Positions 6,835 through 13,953 of a stretch of DNA of 14,219 nucleotides are shown piece by piece. The first letter of the stretch is position 1. Each line of letters starts with the position of its first letter. The notes beneath the pieces were generated by a model. It saw only the letters and a program-made list of their open reading frames with translations, did not search any database and was not told the DNA's origin. The position numbers and the translations under genes were made by a program. Origin of the DNA: Bryobacterales bacterium (GTDB taxonomy: Bacteria; Acidobacteriota; Terriglobia; Bryobacterales; Bryobacteraceae); contig JAOAPP010000612.1 of assembly GCA_025462985.1 (NCBI GenBank), forward strand, positions 1 through 14,219. The letters are read 5' to 3'.

Positions 6835-8147
6835 AGAGCGGCTGCGTAGACGCTAGCAAGAATGGCCAGGTGCGTCCACAGGTAAGGGCGCAGCATGTTC
6901 TGGTTGAATTGCAGGATCATCCATGCGAAGAGAAGCGATCGCAGCAAAGCGTAGAGCAGCCGTGAATAGAAAGGGCAAGCGACGCGCGCCAGCCGCAGAG
7001 GTTTTACAAAAGTGGTGACGAGGAAACAGACAAACGGAATGATGCCAATCACACCGCTTGCTGCCAAAGCTTCAGCGAATACGCTCATTCCTTCGAATTC
7101 CTTTGAAGCTTCAAAAGAATGTATTTTATCCCCCTGAAGATCTGCGATCGCGGAAGAAACGCCGCCCAAACTTCGTCCGATGAGCGGGTTTTGCAAGAAC
7201 ACGGCCAACGTTTCGCTTAGGGCGTCTTCTCGTTGAATGACCGAGTGAGCGGCAGTATCGGAAATGCCGGTCCCGTTCAGAAACATCAGTGCGACAGCCG
7301 GGTTGTTCTCTATCGCTGCTGAAGTACCCGTCGCGATCACCCCGATAAAGGCGACCGACAAGAACGAAGGGATTAATGCGCGCAATTTGAAGCGGGCCAT
7401 GCGAAGTCGCAGCAAGTCGCCAAGGAATGAGAGCCACGGCCTGAGCTGTGACAGAAAAACGTCAATGAACAGAAAGAAGATACCCATCCTGCTTGACGAG
7501 AGTATTATGCCGATTGCGGTTAACCAATGGATTAGGAGAAGGCTCCTGGCGGGGAGCAACGACGAGTGATTCCTTCGGAGTGAACCTGTGAACACGAATC
7601 CGATCAGTAGATACGTCGCGAAATAAGACGGTTCATAGCTGAAGCCATTGACTCTGGCTAACTCGCCGGGAATCCACCACTGAGTGACGAGCGGTCCTCC
7701 GCAACCCAGCACCGGGAGCAAGAATTGAATCATGCCGAAGCTTGCAACCAAGGCGAACGAGTACGCATAGCATCGGACAACTGTCAGCAATGACCTGGGA
7801 TCGTCGCTGAATAGTTGGACATACGAGAACATCAGGCTGAGATTTAGCAATAACCAAAGGCAGTAGCCGAAACTCTTGGGCCAAAAGCCCGCTACCGGAA
7901 TGAATGACACTTGAAAGACAAGCCAGATAAGCAGCGGGAACGCGCCCAACACCGGTATTCTCACGCTTCGGGCGGCTTTCACAATGGCCAAGACAACCAG
8001 CACCGGCGTTATGATCTGACAAAAGCGATAGTTCCCGCCGGCCTCAACGATTAGGAAAAGGTCGAACGAACTCGTGAGCAGGATCAAGACAGCCGTCAAC
8101 ATTGCCACCCGGCTCAACGGCCTACTCAAACATGCAGTTCTTTGCAT
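6792..8147 (-). CDS. Wzy-like O-antigen polymerase/ligase family membrane protein
   Basis: A 451-residue inner-membrane protein with about ten or more hydrophobic segments along its length. Family-like motifs are RVNGFSYEPSYFA (165-177), ILSSSRMG (215-222) and, in a long likely periplasmic loop (about 275-355), FLQNPLIGRSLGGV (317-330), the usual layout of O-antigen polymerases and ligases. In this setting, next to Wzz- and Wza-like genes, the best guess is polymerisation of lipid-linked repeat units on the periplasmic side. Ligase and polymerase cannot be separated reliably by sequence. The ATG at 8147 follows the stop of the chain-length gene by nine bases, so the two are co-transcribed; the ribosome-binding sequence is weak (GTGGA). 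The 3' end overlaps the convergent glycosyltransferase by 43 bases. Confidence 0.85.
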   Translation of the reverse strand: MQRTACLSRPLSRVAMLTAVLILLTSSFDLFLIVEAGGNYRFCQIITPVLVVLAIVKAARSVRIPVLGAFPLLIWLVFQVSFIPVAGFWPKSFGYCLWLLLNLSLMFSYVQLFSDDPRSLLTVVRCYAYSFALVASFGMIQFLLPVLGCGGPLVTQWWIPGELARVNGFSYEPSYFATYLLIGFVFTGSLRRNHSSLLPARSLLLIHWLTAIGIILSSSRMGIFFLFIDVFLSQLRPWLSFLGDLLRLRMARFKLRALIPSFLSVAFIGVIATGTSAAIENNPAVALMFLNGTGISDTAAHSVIQREDALSETLAVFLQNPLIGRSLGGVSSAIADLQGDKIHSFEASKEFEGMSVFAEALAASGVIGIIPFVCFLVTTFVKPLRLARVACPFYSRLLYALLRSLLFAWMILQFNQNMLRPYLWTHLAILASVYAAALQSVNMSAGPRSSS

Positions 8148-8156
8148 TCAATCCAC

Positions 8157-9365
8157 TCAGGCTGGTTTCCCGCTGGCAAGAATCCACAGACTAGAAAGCA
8201 AAGCGGCCAGTAATGCACTTATCAAGATGATTAGAGTCCGAGGTGGCCAGCTCCTTCTTTCCGGCACAACGGCACCGTCAATCACTTGGATCAGGGGTGC
8301 AGCCTTTGCCTCGTCTAGCCGGGCCGCTTCGTACTGCTTCGACAGCGCTTCGTAAAGGCCCTCATGATACTTGACCTCCCTGTATTTCCGGAGATATTCA
8401 AGTCCGGCTTGTGGAAGTTTCCCGACCGGTACTTCAGGTGTGCCCGCAACGTGTTCACCACGTTCGAGCGTGGCCAATTCGGTTCGAAGAGCGCCAAGCT
8501 CGCGGTTCACTACCTGAAACCGGGGGTTTTCACCGGCGACATAGGTACGCATTCCTGCGAGCTGTGCTTCTCTACTCAGGATTTCGGCGTGCAGCTGAGA
8601 AGCGGACCTGATGAGGGCTTCGGCCTGACCTGTCGGCACTACTAGTCCGTTGAACTGCTGTGTGTCCCGTAGCGCGATCTCGGCTGTCGCCAGCAATTCC
8701 TTTTCTTTTGCAAGCTGTCCTTCGAAAAACAGCCGGCGTTGAGACGCTTCCGTCAACGCTACTGTTGTGTTTCGAAGGGACAACTCCTCAACGTAAGCGT
8801 TGGCCAGCCGAGCGGCGCGCTTAGGGTCGCGGTCATCAACTTGGATGTGGATAAGCGTGTTTTTGCCCGCCTTTATTGTGGTTCGTCGAGCGAGATGTTT
8901 ACGGGCTTTTTGAAATGTCTCGTCACTATACACATCCTTCAGATGAAACCGGTTGATGAGCGCGTCCGCTATGGTCCGGCTCTCCAAAATGCCCGCATAC
9001 AGATCCGAAGGGTTATGAAGGCCGAAGCCGGTGAGCAGGCTTAAGCTTGATAACCCCGCCCCAGCTCCTGCACCGCCGCCCAACTGCGCCAGGGCTGACA
9101 GCGACGGTTGAGCCTGCTGTGGTGTGAGAATCACGGCTTCCGCGGTGTATTCAACGGGGATCAGGAATGCTGTTGTCGTGGCGGCAAATGCCGTAATCGA
9201 TACGGCCCAAACAATGATCCTCGCTCGGCTAGTCAGAGCCGAAAACAGCTCGGCGAAGGAGATTTCGCCATTCTGCGCATAAGAACCGGCGGACTTCTCG
9301 GGGTTCTGGAAAGCGATCTTCTCAGTCGTGACACTCTGGTCACTTGGTTCCCTAATGTAAGACAT
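8157..9365 (-). CDS. Wzz-like polysaccharide co-polymerase (chain-length determinant)
   Basis: A 402-residue protein with the two-helix layout of polysaccharide co-polymerases: transmembrane helix 1 at about 50-70, a long periplasmic region rich in predicted coiled coil (about 180-350, including QLAKEKELLATAEIALRDTQQ), and helix 2 at about 376-397, preceded by the proline-rich PERRSWPPRTL. It ends six residues after helix 2, so there is no Wzc-type cytoplasmic tyrosine kinase domain. If phosphorylation controls this system, the kinase must be encoded elsewhere. A glycine/alanine-rich patch (96-104) is unusual. The ATG at 9365 overlaps the 3' end of the export gene by 14 bases and the polymerase gene begins nine bases after its stop, showing one operon. 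Its expected role is to set polymer length with the Wzy-like protein and possibly link it to the export channel. Confidence 0.9.
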   Translation of the reverse strand: MSYIREPSDQSVTTEKIAFQNPEKSAGSYAQNGEISFAELFSALTSRARIIVWAVSITAFAATTTAFLIPVEYTAEAVILTPQQAQPSLSALAQLGGGAGAGAGLSSLSLLTGFGLHNPSDLYAGILESRTIADALINRFHLKDVYSDETFQKARKHLARRTTIKAGKNTLIHIQVDDRDPKRAARLANAYVEELSLRNTTVALTEASQRRLFFEGQLAKEKELLATAEIALRDTQQFNGLVVPTGQAEALIRSASQLHAEILSREAQLAGMRTYVAGENPRFQVVNRELGALRTELATLERGEHVAGTPEVPVGKLPQAGLEYLRKYREVKYHEGLYEALSKQYEAARLDEAKAAPLIQVIDGAVVPERRSWPPRTLIILISALLAALLSSLWILASGKPA

Positions 9366-11955
9366 TTATGGCCGCGGCCCCAAGGCCGAAGTTACTCAGG
9401 ATCTGCGACCAATCGATCAAGCTACGAACGAAAGTGGTCCTATTGATATAGGTGGGTACTACCAGGGTGTCACCTGGGAACATCGGTAGTCCGTCGAAGC
9501 TCTTAGCAAACATCGTGGAACCTATCCGACGGCTGACAACCGAGCCGTCCGCCCGAACGACAAGCATGTGACTCCGATCAGCGGCGCGGGAAGGCCCGCC
9601 TGCTTTCTTGAGATAGTCGCCGGCACGATAGTCCTCCTCGTATAGAAAAGATGCCTGTTCGTACACTGTTCCGATCACGTTGACAGTGGACGGCCGGCTT
9701 GGAACATACAGTCGGTCACCATTCTCGACCGGCAGATCTGGAAAAGCACCGATCCCTCGATCTTCTGGGCTCACGTTCAGCACAATGCGGCCATTCATGG
9801 CGACCTTTCTGAGACGCTCGATCATGTCGCGCTGGCTGGCCAGCGAAGTCTGTGCGGTGGCCGCTTCCTGGGGCGAGGTAACTCGACTGGATAAGTTTGA
9901 AGCGGCCTCACCTATCTCACGCTCTAATTGGTTGAGGAAGTCGTCATATCTCTTTTGCTGTTCCCGGCGCGTAGACTCTCGGGTCAGCTGAGCTCCGTAT
10001 ATGTAAGCATTGGGCGTCAGTCCTCCTGCGCGAGTGAGGACCTGTCGGAGCGTTTCGCCCGGCAGCGCAGTATAAGCCCCAGCCATTGCGACCTCTCCCT
10101 CAATCCTCAGTTGTGTGCGTTGCTGAGAACGCGGCACTGCGAAGTCTGCTTTAGAAAAGATCGTCACTACGTCCCCGGGAAGAAGCTCAACATTCTGCGT
10201 TTCGTCGTAAGACAGAACCAGCTTGCCGAGATTGAACGCGATGGTGCGAGTGGCCAGAGTTGCCTGATCTGTCCTTTCGATCACGGCGTACTCCCAATTG
10301 ATCTCAGGGACGGCGGGTTGAACCGTGTAACGGGGGGTGAATGTTCGAAAAGGAGCAACGTTGTCCGGGCTCATCGCGGCGCCGAGCGAAGCATCGGCTT
10401 GCGTGTTTCGCTTTTGCTCCTGAAAACCCATCTGTAAATTGCTTTTCCTCAAATTCCCGGGAGCCGTTGTCTGCCCGGAAAGCGTCCCGCCGTTCGCATT
10501 CGCCTGCGAAGTCTGATCCAGAGTTTCCGGGTCGTCTTCGTCAATCGGCTCCTCTGCGCTCCCCAACGCGTTGTGCGCCTTCCAGTAATCTCGCGTCAGA
10601 AGCGATTCTTTGTTGGGAATCAGGTCGTTCAACCGCATGCCTTTCTGCCAGGGAAATCTGCCCGGAGCGGCCACATTTCCACGCAACGTGACCGCATTCT
10701 GAAAACGCCGCACAACGGGCAGGAGCCGGACGATATCGCCGTTGCGGAGCTCGGTCCGCAGTCCTTCTGGATTCATTGAGACATGCAGTACTTGCAGAGA
10801 TGATCCCTCGGCGACTCGTTCCACCATGGCCTGTTTCATGAGAGCTAGAGGTGAGAGGCCATCAGCCAGCTGCAGCGCCGCTGCTAATGTTGTGCCGGGC
10901 TCGATCTCGTAAATAGCAGGATGTCCAACGCTTCCGGAGATTGCGACGCGAGGTCCAGCCGGACCGATAAAGATGACATCTCCCGGAATTAACTGTGCAT
11001 CCTGGGACTTATCACCGTACACCAGCAGCTGGTAAAGATCGAAGTGTTTTACTGTTTGATCACCTCGCTTCAACTGGATGTTTCGCATTGAGCCGCGTGA
11101 TGACGGGCCGCCGGACGCGAAAATCGCATTCACGAGAGTGCTGAAGGAGCTGACGGTATAGCTGCCCGGGCGTTGGGCCTCCCCCACAACGAAGATCTGA
11201 ATCGAATGAAGCCGCGATAGAGTAACACTTACGTCGAAGCTTCGATAGAAATGCGACAGTTGTGATTTGATGACGGAGGCTGCTTGTGAGTAGTTCAATC
11301 CTTCAACGGAAATGGGACCCGCGTCTGGCAAGATGACTTGGCCAGTTCGAGCTACGGTCAGCCGACGAGAGAAGTTGAGCTGCCCCCATACCGCAATCTG
11401 CAGTTCATCGCCAGGCCCGATTGCATAATCGACACTTACCGGAGCGCGGTCGAGAGGAGCAAACGTCGCCGGGACATGCTCAAAGAGGGTGGCGCCGAAG
11501 ATGGGAAGCATCAGACCGACCGAGCCCGCCACGTATCGCTGAAACTCCGTCGGAGGTTCCTTTGGAGTGTAAACGGGCTGATTCGGGGACGAGTTATCAC
11601 GGATTGCGCCTGCTCGGTCAGGTGATAGATCACTTGAAGGTAGGCGGGGTCCTGACGGCACGCTCGGATAAGAACTGAATTCACTAAATTCGTTGTAGCT
11701 GGAAGACCCGGGCTGCTGTCCCGTCGACGGGATGCAGTCCGCTGCCGGATCTCCATAGTCGGCAGGTGTACAAGGCCGGTACTGGCCTGACGCTCCGCCG
11801 AACTCCGGCCCCGGCTGTGCTGACCTCGCCTGGTTGGCCGACGGAAGCCAAGGGGCCTGTGCTAAGAGGTCCGTGGGGAGACCCATCAGCAGCAAAATGG
11901 ACAAGATCAGCCCATGCTTTCGGCTCAAAGACGGCTTCCTGTGTCGACAATCCAT
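9352..11955 (-). CDS. Wza-like polysaccharide export protein with multiple SLBB domains
   Basis: An 867-residue secreted protein, far longer than E. coli Wza (under 400). A signal peptide spans about 1-34 (RKHGLILSILLLMGL, cleavage after LLAQA); no lipobox cysteine is present, so it is unlikely to be lipidated. A Pro/Ser-rich region follows, then the export domain near 174-248 (DYAIGPGDELQIAVWG), SLBB-type repeats starting near 254, 337, 422, 616 and 758 (for example VVGEAQRPGSYTV and RIEGEVAMAGAYTALPGETL), an acidic/Gln-rich linker (about 465-530), a coiled-coil-like stretch (about 660-720) and a C-terminal helix (SLIDWSQILSNFGLG). It should form the outer-membrane/periplasmic export channel. 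The frame is open upstream to TTG 12141, but the signal peptide only makes sense from ATG 11955; no strong ribosome-binding site is seen. It is first in the operon with the Wzz- and Wzy-like genes. Confidence 0.92.
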   Translation of the reverse strand: MDCRHRKPSLSRKHGLILSILLLMGLPTDLLAQAPWLPSANQARSAQPGPEFGGASGQYRPCTPADYGDPAADCIPSTGQQPGSSSYNEFSEFSSYPSVPSGPRLPSSDLSPDRAGAIRDNSSPNQPVYTPKEPPTEFQRYVAGSVGLMLPIFGATLFEHVPATFAPLDRAPVSVDYAIGPGDELQIAVWGQLNFSRRLTVARTGQVILPDAGPISVEGLNYSQAASVIKSQLSHFYRSFDVSVTLSRLHSIQIFVVGEAQRPGSYTVSSFSTLVNAIFASGGPSSRGSMRNIQLKRGDQTVKHFDLYQLLVYGDKSQDAQLIPGDVIFIGPAGPRVAISGSVGHPAIYEIEPGTTLAAALQLADGLSPLALMKQAMVERVAEGSSLQVLHVSMNPEGLRTELRNGDIVRLLPVVRRFQNAVTLRGNVAAPGRFPWQKGMRLNDLIPNKESLLTRDYWKAHNALGSAEEPIDEDDPETLDQTSQANANGGTLSGQTTAPGNLRKSNLQMGFQEQKRNTQADASLGAAMSPDNVAPFRTFTPRYTVQPAVPEINWEYAVIERTDQATLATRTIAFNLGKLVLSYDETQNVELLPGDVVTIFSKADFAVPRSQQRTQLRIEGEVAMAGAYTALPGETLRQVLTRAGGLTPNAYIYGAQLTRESTRREQQKRYDDFLNQLEREIGEAASNLSSRVTSPQEAATAQTSLASQRDMIERLRKVAMNGRIVLNVSPEDRGIGAFPDLPVENGDRLYVPSRPSTVNVIGTVYEQASFLYEEDYRAGDYLKKAGGPSRAADRSHMLVVRADGSVVSRRIGSTMFAKSFDGLPMFPGDTLVVPTYINRTTFVRSLIDWSQILSNFGLGAAAINVLH

Positions 11956-12024
11956 TTCCGTATGTAGATCATTCTCGCCGCACAGAATAGAAATTCCTAG
12001 CTGTGTGGCCGGCGGCATCGCGCT

Positions 12025-12044
12025 TTTTACAACCGTTTTACAAC
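12025..12044. promoter_or_regulatory. Perfect tandem repeat TTTTACAAC-N2-TTTTACAAC, putative regulator site
   Basis: Two identical nine-base units at an exact 11-base period; the core is TTTACA (12026-12031), N5, TTTACA (12037-12042). This is the best two-repeat match in the window to the hexamer array seen at four promoters. It lies 70 bases upstream of the Wza-like start, in the reverse orientation relative to that gene, and about 130 bases upstream of the Wzi-like promoter repeats in the same orientation. It may serve either or both genes. No third repeat or properly spaced -10 follows on the plus strand. Confidence 0.5.
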
Positions 12045-12174
12045 GTTCGAGATTACTTCTGCTTTCGACACACTCCATAGCTCCGTCTAAGTTACTCGCC
12101 CTCGCGGAGTCTAGCTGCCAATGCATTCTAAGAACCAGCAACCTTGCACTATGGCGTTTGTTCAGCTTCCACTG

Positions 12175-12228
12175 TTCGCAACTTATTTACAACTTGGCAA
12201 CAGGGCACCGAGACCGGCTCTCTATACT
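12175..12228 (+). promoter_or_regulatory. Three-repeat promoter for the Wzi-like gene
   Basis: TTCGCA (12175-12180), N5, TTTACA (12186-12191), N5, GCAACA (12197-12202), a 20-base gap, then TATACT (12223-12228), a near-consensus -10. There are 33 bases from the -10 to the ATG at 12262. No good -35 (TTGACA-like) is seen at 17 bases, as expected for an activator-dependent promoter. Confidence 0.5.
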
Positions 12229-12261
12229 AAGTGCTTCTGAGACTTTCGTGCGCAAGGTGCT

Positions 12262-13953
12262 ATGTGGAACATCCGCAACCATCGCCGCTATCTGGCCCGC
12301 TCGGCGTTTGGAATGGCTTCCATTTTGCTGAGCGTGGCATCTCTTGTCGCGTCTGGGCGTGACACCATAACACCGGCGGCCGGTCCAGTTTACGTCCCAC
12401 TTGATAGTTGGATCTACCCGACGCTGAAAAGGCTGGCTGCTCTGGGTTACGCTCCGGACGAGGAGAGTCTTGCTGCGCCCTGGACTCGGTCGGAGTGCTT
12501 GGTTCTTGTCGAAGAAGCGGAGGACATCGCGTCTCGGCACAGCACCAAGATTCTGGAAGGAGCAACGAACGATGAGGCGCAAAGGCTGATCGCTAGCTTA
12601 AAGAGTGAATTCGCCAATGAAACCAAGGGGGGCTCTCAAGCCCGAATCGAATCTATCTATACACGCAGCCTTCAGATATTCGGATCGCCCTTGCAGGACA
12701 GCTACCACTTTGGCCAGACGATTGTGAATGATTATGGGAGGCGCTATGAGACAGGCACAAACGCGGTGGCTGGCTTCTCGGGTTTCGGGACGCTGGGACG
12801 TTTCTCTGGGTACTTTCGCGGAGAGTACCTGGAATCGGGCGGCAGGGCACCCTATGACCAGGGCGTACGGGACCTGGTGGGCACTCTCGACGGCGTTCCG
12901 GCTCAACCCGCCACGAGAAGCGCGTCGGTTAGCAAGTTCCATCCGTTGGAAATGTATGTAGGTGCGCATCTCGGCGGCTTCAACTTCACCTTCGGCAAAC
13001 AGAGTATGTGGTGGGGGCCTGGCGAAGACAGCGCCTTGAACTTCAGCAACAACGCCGAACCGTTTTATGCGCTACGCATCGCTCAGCAAACACCCTTAGT
13101 CCTGCCCGGCCCTCTTCGGTTTCTCGGCCATATCCGCACACAAATGCTCATCGGAAAGTTGTCTGGGCACTTATATCCTCCGCGGCCTTTCATCAACGCC
13201 GAGAAGATTACCTTCCAACTAACTAAGGACCTGGAACTGGGCTTTACACGCAGCGCAATTTTTGGCGGAGTTGGGCATCCACTAACTCTCTCGAGCATTT
13301 CGCAAAGCTTTTTCAGCACATCGAGTACCGGCGGAACGACCTTTGGTTCTTCTAATGATCCCGGCGATCGGCGCAGCGGATTCGACTTTCTCTGGCGCGT
13401 ACCGGGCCTCAGACGCTTGCTGACGATTTACTCGGATTCACTGGCGGACGACGAACCAAATCCTTTGGACAGCCCGCGACGGTCAGCCTGGGCGCCTGGC
13501 ATCTATCTCACGCAATTGCCTGGATTGCGCCGAATGGATCTACGATTCGAGACTTATTCAACGTGGTTATATCGTGGGGACCAAGGCGGAATGTTCTTCT
13601 ACTGGAACGATCAGTATCGTGATGCTTATACGAACAATGGCCACCTGCTGGGGAGCTGGGTCGGTCGCGATGCGCGTGCGTACAAAACTTCATCCACCTA
13701 CTGGTGGTCGGCTCAAAATAGAATTGTGGTTGCCTTCCGGCAAACAAAGACCGGCGGCATGTTCTTGCCCGGCGGAGGGACCCAGACCGACGTTTCTCTC
13801 AACGGTCAATGGCAGCTACGGCCCGACGTGGCTGGAAGTCTATTCGTACAATTCGAACGATACCTCATTCCAGCCTTAGGCGCTGCCAAAAGGGATTTTT
13901 CGCTTGGGTTCCAAATCACATTTTTTCCAAAGGGCTTCGGCTTTAATCGTTAA
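12262..13953 (+). CDS. Wzi-family capsule assembly outer-membrane protein
   Basis: A 563-residue protein. A signal peptide covers about 1-32 (basic n-region, then SAFGMASILLSVASLVASG). A small helical pre-barrel region follows (VYVPLDSWIYPTLKRLAALGY, 43-63), typical of this family. From about residue 130 the sequence has the aromatic, alternating pattern of an outer-membrane barrel, with the conserved stretch FGKQSMWWGPGEDSALNFSNN near 244-264. Wzi proteins bind the exported polymer at the cell surface and help anchor or organise it. The ATG at 12262 has AAGG four bases upstream; ATG 12313 is a weaker alternative. It is transcribed divergently from the Wza-Wzz-Wzy-like operon, from its own three-repeat promoter, and is followed by non-coding sequence, so it is probably monocistronic. 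Confidence 0.9.
   Translation: MWNIRNHRRYLARSAFGMASILLSVASLVASGRDTITPAAGPVYVPLDSWIYPTLKRLAALGYAPDEESLAAPWTRSECLVLVEEAEDIASRHSTKILEGATNDEAQRLIASLKSEFANETKGGSQARIESIYTRSLQIFGSPLQDSYHFGQTIVNDYGRRYETGTNAVAGFSGFGTLGRFSGYFRGEYLESGGRAPYDQGVRDLVGTLDGVPAQPATRSASVSKFHPLEMYVGAHLGGFNFTFGKQSMWWGPGEDSALNFSNNAEPFYALRIAQQTPLVLPGPLRFLGHIRTQMLIGKLSGHLYPPRPFINAEKITFQLTKDLELGFTRSAIFGGVGHPLTLSSISQSFFSTSSTGGTTFGSSNDPGDRRSGFDFLWRVPGLRRLLTIYSDSLADDEPNPLDSPRRSAWAPGIYLTQLPGLRRMDLRFETYSTWLYRGDQGGMFFYWNDQYRDAYTNNGHLLGSWVGRDARAYKTSSTYWWSAQNRIVVAFRQTKTGGMFLPGGGTQTDVSLNGQWQLRPDVAGSLFVQFERYLIPALGAAKRDFSLGFQITFFPKGFGFNR

Larger units (their letters stand above)
11956..12261. other. Divergent intergenic region between the Wza-like and Wzi-like genes
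   Basis: About 306 bases with no supportable gene. It holds the divergent control region: the Wzi three-repeat promoter (12175-12228), a perfect two-hexamer direct repeat (12026-12042) and, on the minus strand, a possible -10 TATTCT (11989-11984) for the Wza-like operon. The minus-strand frame of the Wza-like gene continues into this region, but it lacks secretory-protein character and its outermost start is TTG. Confidence 0.6.

Noticed and set aside
9370..9379. Ten-base palindrome GGCCGCGGCC near the Wza/Wzz-like junction
   Set aside because: It falls within codons for a Leu-Gly-Ala-Ala-Ala stretch of the Wza-like C-terminus; GC-rich codon use explains it without a regulatory role.
9928..10437. 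A 169-residue plus-strand frame
   Set aside because: It is the shadow of the Wza-like gene, with an implausible residue composition and no domain.
11956..12141. 62-residue N-terminal extension of the Wza-like protein
   Set aside because: The outermost start is TTG, the extension would bury the signal peptide, and it covers the perfect tandem repeat and the likely promoter.
11834..12331. A 165-residue plus-strand frame
   Set aside because: It runs antisense to the Wza-like start, through the divergent promoter region and into the Wzi-like gene; no family or ribosome-binding support.
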